Positions 60,303-64,000 of a DNA stretch of 64,000 bases are shown here, one piece after another. Under the pieces are notes generated by a model. It was given only the letters and a program-made list of their open reading frames with translations, searched no databases and had not been told where the DNA came from. Numbering within the stretch: the first letter of the stretch is position 1; every line of letters starts with the position of its first letter. The translations under genes were made by a program, and so were the position numbers. Source of the DNA: Manihot esculenta (lineage: Eukaryota > Streptophyta > Magnoliopsida > Malpighiales > Euphorbiaceae); the NCBI RefSeq assembly GCF_001659605.2, contig NC_035167.2, forward strand, positions 2,542,001-2,606,000, given 5' to 3'.

Positions 60303-60492
60303 TAAAAAGCTTAACACCCCTCATTCTTATTACTTTTTCAATATGAAAAAAAAAATAATTTTATCAATTTTTTTATAAAAATAAAATGAAATCAAATTAA
60401 TTGATTTTTTAAAAATTATAAATTAAAAAAATTCAATTAAAATTTTAAATTAATTTAATTTAATTAATTTTTTTAATTTAAACTAAATATTT

Positions 60493-63124
60493 ATATTAAA
60501 ATGTACATAACATTAATTAATATATTTTATTTTTAAAATTAAAAATAAATAATAAAAAAATATTTTATTAAAAAAATATTTGTTAAATAAACAAATTATT
60601 TTCCATAAACAAATAAAATCTAATATATTCCCCCAAAATTTACTAACTTACACATTAAAAAAAATTATCCTCCTTGCCATTATATTAGTAAATCAAAATT
60701 GAAATTGACAAATATAATATGTTTTTGAAATTGAACTTTTTTTTAGGAATTAAATTTTTTAAAATATTTTAAAATTTTCAAAAACTTAAATTTTCGACCG
60801 TCAATCTGAAAAATTGGAGATTTTTTAAACTTTATATTTCATTACCGTGCACGTTACTTTAGAATATCGCTTTCATTCCGTATAAACAAAATGAAAAAGT
60901 ATAAAAAAAATTTCTATGTGATTTTATTAATTTTTTATTTTAAAATTTATAATTTAATTTATATGAAAATAATATTTATAATATTATAATATTAACTAAA
61001 TATTAATATAAAAATTATATCACCATATATTAATTTAATATAAATTAAAATATAAATTTTGAAATAAAAATATATAAAACCACAATATATTTTTTTATTT
61101 TTTTATATTTTAATTAATAATTATATTTTAATTCGCTCATCAACAATTTTTATAATTTAAGTTAATTTTTTATTTATTTTTAAAATTTATATATATCTCT
61201 CATAATTTAAATATTTATTTAATTATTTAAATAAATTGAAATAATAAAAATTATTATCCACTTTAAAATTTAAATATAATTGTAAATAATTAAAGCAACC
61301 TGATAATTTTATATGATTAAAATTATTAATTTTTTATAATTACATAAAGAAGTTTTTAGAGTGTATTAAAATTGTTAGATTAATTTATATATATAGTTGA
61401 TAATTGATTTTTAAAATTATTATAATCAATTTAATTATTATTTTAAAATTTTAGATTTATTATCTAATAATTTAATATTATTATAATTACTTTAATATTA
61501 ATAATTAAAAATTGATTTGTCTTTATTCGAATTATCAAAATTTGAATTTTTTTATTATTAATGTATATCCTAAAATTTACATACTTATTTACCAACTTTA
61601 AATTAATTTTGATAATAATAATTATTTTTACTTTAAAATTTAAATATAATTGTTATAACTAAAAACCAACATATTATCTAATAATTTTATATCATCAAAA
61701 CTATTATTTTTATATTATTTTTCATAATTAATTAATATTTAATTACCATTTTTTATAAAATTATTAATAATTAGAAGAACCTTTTAATATTGAATAATTT
61801 AACATTAATAAAATTACTATTTTATATTATCTTTTCATAATTATTTAATATTTAAATATATTATTTTAATAATATTTAAATATATTATTTCAATAATATT
61901 TATCTAAAAATGATTTTTTTCTCAAAAGTCAATTTTTTATATATTTTAAATTAATTTAAATAATAAATTCATTAATAATTAAAAAATAAAGATATACGCT
62001 TAATATATATATATTTCAAAATGAGGGATAGAACCTTTATTTTATTAATTTAGGTTATGAAAATCCCGTACTTAGTAAAAATTTATTATTAACACGATTA
62101 ATTGATAAATTTTTAAATTAAAATTATCACCGATGGTTAAACTAGCCAAACTATCAAATGATTCGCATTTGCTTTCCTGTAAATTTTTATCATCTTGACT
62201 TTTTGGCTTTTTATTAATAAGAGTAGGCCAAATCCTCACCAAATTAACAACTCTAAAAACTCCTACACATCTATTTGCAAGTAAATCTATGTGAGTTAAT
62301 AATTCGTTTGAACTTCAATCTTCTTCCGTCTCTACCTGCAAATAAATTTATTGTTAATAAGAAAAGAAAATATTACAATTATATTATATATTATGATATA
62401 ATAAATACTTTCTTTTCACAGTAAAAATGTTTTATTTTTATTTTTTTTATCAAATTAAAATAAAATACAATATGTTATTACAAAATTTATAATATAAATA
62501 TATATCGATTATAATATCACACTATAAATGAATTAATAAATAGTATATTAATAAAAATTAAATTTAAAATTTTTATTAATATATCTAATAAAATTCATAA
62601 AAATTGTAAAAAAATATAGCTTAACTTTGATCTATCGACTCAATTAATTCAAATGTTTTCATAAAATATAAGATTTATTATTTATCATCCCAATTGATTT
62701 TTTATTATTTTTAATTAATTATATTTTATTAGATAAAATAATTCAAAAAATAAAATTTTAGTATTTTTAGTATTTACAAAATTTTTCATTTTTAAATTAT
62801 AGTTTGTATGAATATTGCATAAAATATATAGAAAATTAAATTAAATATAAATATAAATAAAATGAATTTCATAATAAAAAAATTAATAAAATTAAAGAGA
62901 AAATTATTTAATCTTTAATTTTTATTTAAATAAATGCATTAAATACTTAACAACATAAATTTTAAAGAATACATAAAATACTAAATTAAAATAAGAGAAA
63001 TCCAAAATACGTATAGAATTTCAAATCTAATATAAATTTAAATTAATTGAGAATACACATAAATTGGAGGAAAAGAGATAGTGACACAAATAGTATCTTT
63101 GAAATTTGAGGGCTAATAGTGGGG
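60493..63124. other. Long AT-rich spacer, no gene seen
   Basis: Over 2.6 kb with only short, compositionally biased frames. I see no conserved domain, RNA gene, or repeat matching elsewhere in the window, apart from generic TTTTAATAT stretches. Confidence 0.6.
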
Positions 63125-63578
63125 TTAGCGGTATTGGGGTAAAATCGAAAAAACTGATTTAAAAGAATTAATTTGAAAAATCAGTTTGATTTTTTATTTA
63201 TTTCAGTTTGGTTTGATTTTTAATTTCAGAAATTTCGGTTATTTCAAGTCGGTTCGGTTTTAATTGAAAAAATCGAACCGAATCGATTAGCAATAATAAT
63301 ATGTTATTTTTAATAATATGCAGAAATTAAATTATTTTAATATTTAAATATTTTAATTAAATTTTAAAATATTAAAAATAAAGTGTAAAAAATAAAAAAT
63401 TTATTAAAAATTAAAATTGATTAAATCGAACTGAATCAAATCAAATCAGACCGATTCGATTCGGTTTAATTTCTGACCAAAATCAGTTCAATTCGATTTT
63501 TATAAATACTAAACTTTTGATTTTTGATTTACTCAATTCGGTTCGATTTTAAACCGAACCGACCAAATGATCACTCTT
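63125..63578 (+). mobile_element. MITE-A copy 7
   Basis: Starts near GCGGTATTGGGGTAAAATCG and ends ACCGAACCGACCAAATGATC ACTC. The central AATAATATGTTATTTTTAAT is conserved. Same orientation as copies 3 and 4. Confidence 0.7.
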
Positions 63579-63674
63579 AACTAATAATGCAATCGACACT
63601 AAAGAGATTGGAAGTGTGCTCTTTAGTAAGATGAGAAAAAAAAAAGACTTGATAAGCAATTGCATCTATATGTA

Positions 63675-64000
63675 GGGGTAAGCAGTATTCGGTTGAAACT
63701 GAAAAAATTGACCGAACCGAATTCATTTTAAAATTCAGTTCGGTTTTTTATTCAATTCGGTTCGATTTTTAAGTTTAAAAATTTTAATTATTTCGGTTCG
63801 GTTCAATTTTGATCAGAAAAAAAAATCAAAAAAATCGAATCGAATCGATTAGTGATAATAATATGTTATTTTAAATAATATAGAGAAATTAAAATATATT
63901 AAGATTAAAATATTTTAATTAAATTTTAAAATATTAAAAATAAAGTGTAAAAAATAAAAATTTATTAAAAATTAAAATTGATCAAACCGAATCGAATCAG
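63675..64000 (+). mobile_element. MITE-A copy 8, cut by the window edge
   Basis: Begins TAGGGGTAAGCAGTATTCGGT, very close to the start of copy 3, and runs off the end of the window in the right arm. It lies about 100 bases right of copy 7, so the two are nearly tandem. Confidence 0.75.

Larger units (their letters stand above)
59930..60347 (+). other. Nuclear plastid DNA insert (4.5S-5S rDNA)
   Basis: The sequence is the plastid inverted-repeat region: the last ~59 bases of 4.5S rRNA (to 59988), the 4.5S-5S spacer, the 5S rRNA gene, and about 45 bases downstream of it. Conservation with plastid sequence is high with scattered point changes. The plastid-style start TATTCTGGTGTCCTAGGCG and the spacer string CTGCCCTCCCTCTCTATGAT are easily recognised. 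Confidence 0.9.
59665..60492 (-). mobile_element. MITE-A copy 6, inverted, split by plastid DNA
   Basis: The segments 59665-59929 and 60348-60492 are the two halves of one inverted MITE-A copy. The left half stops in the conserved centre (AATATATTATT) and the right half resumes with the other arm (AATTGATTTTTT ... TTAAACTAAATATT). Removing 59930-60347 restores the usual order. Confidence 0.7.

Noticed and set aside
60493..63124. CRISPR arrays or tRNA genes in the AT-rich right end
   Set aside because: No regularly spaced direct repeats, and no cloverleaf with A and B box consensus was seen here or elsewhere in the window.

Overview
This is nuclear DNA from a flowering plant, almost certainly a eudicot. 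It has GT-AG introns, AT-rich spacers, plant-only families (JAZ/TIFY, DMP/DUF679, ECT-type YTH, plastid BASS1) and many small transposons. Nothing in it is prokaryotic in origin except a plastid-derived insert. The species cannot be fixed from the sequence; a woody Euphorbiaceae-like genome is a guess only.

Layout: (1) 279-1388, minus: 5' part of a JAZ repressor gene running off the left edge. (2) 1.5-7.7 kb: AT-rich spacer with two copies of a small inverted-repeat transposon (called MITE-A here), then two Ty3-type LTR element halves lying head to head. (3) 8.0-12.3 kb, minus: a complete seven-exon BASS1-like plastid transporter. (4) 12.8-16.8 kb: a decayed Ty1/copia element with both LTRs. 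(5) 17.9-22.1 kb: a palindromic element, an intronless DMP membrane-protein gene (19.0-19.7 kb, minus) and two MITE-A copies. (6) 23.2-32 kb, plus: an eleven-exon gene whose exons join in frame into a bromodomain followed by a plant Transposase_24 (Ptta/En/Spm) domain; its 3.9-kb intron holds a complete TRIM retrotransposon. (7) 32-39.7 kb: mostly no recognisable gene, with one possible small two-exon unit. (8) 39.7-43.2 kb, minus: PRP5/RH42-type DEAD-box helicase. (9) 45.2-49.9 kb, minus: ten-exon TruA-type tRNA pseudouridine synthase. (10) 51.7-56.8 kb, minus: nine-exon YTH-domain m6A reader. (11) 57.8-64 kb: AT-rich repeats, including a fragment of plastid 4.5S-5S rDNA that landed inside a MITE-A copy.

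Exon borders were read by eye from splice sites and reading-frame phase. For BASS1, bromodomain/Transposase_24, TruA and YTH all exons join without a frame break, giving about 410, 800, 374 and 574 residues. These are hand models without transcript support. The genes do not form an operon-like unit. RH42, TruA and the YTH reader are three neighbouring same-strand genes that all act on RNA, which may be chance.

The points most worth follow-up are the bromodomain-transposase gene, the plastid rDNA insert inside a transposon, the inverted Ty3 composite, and the roughly 36-bp tandem array near 58.4 kb.
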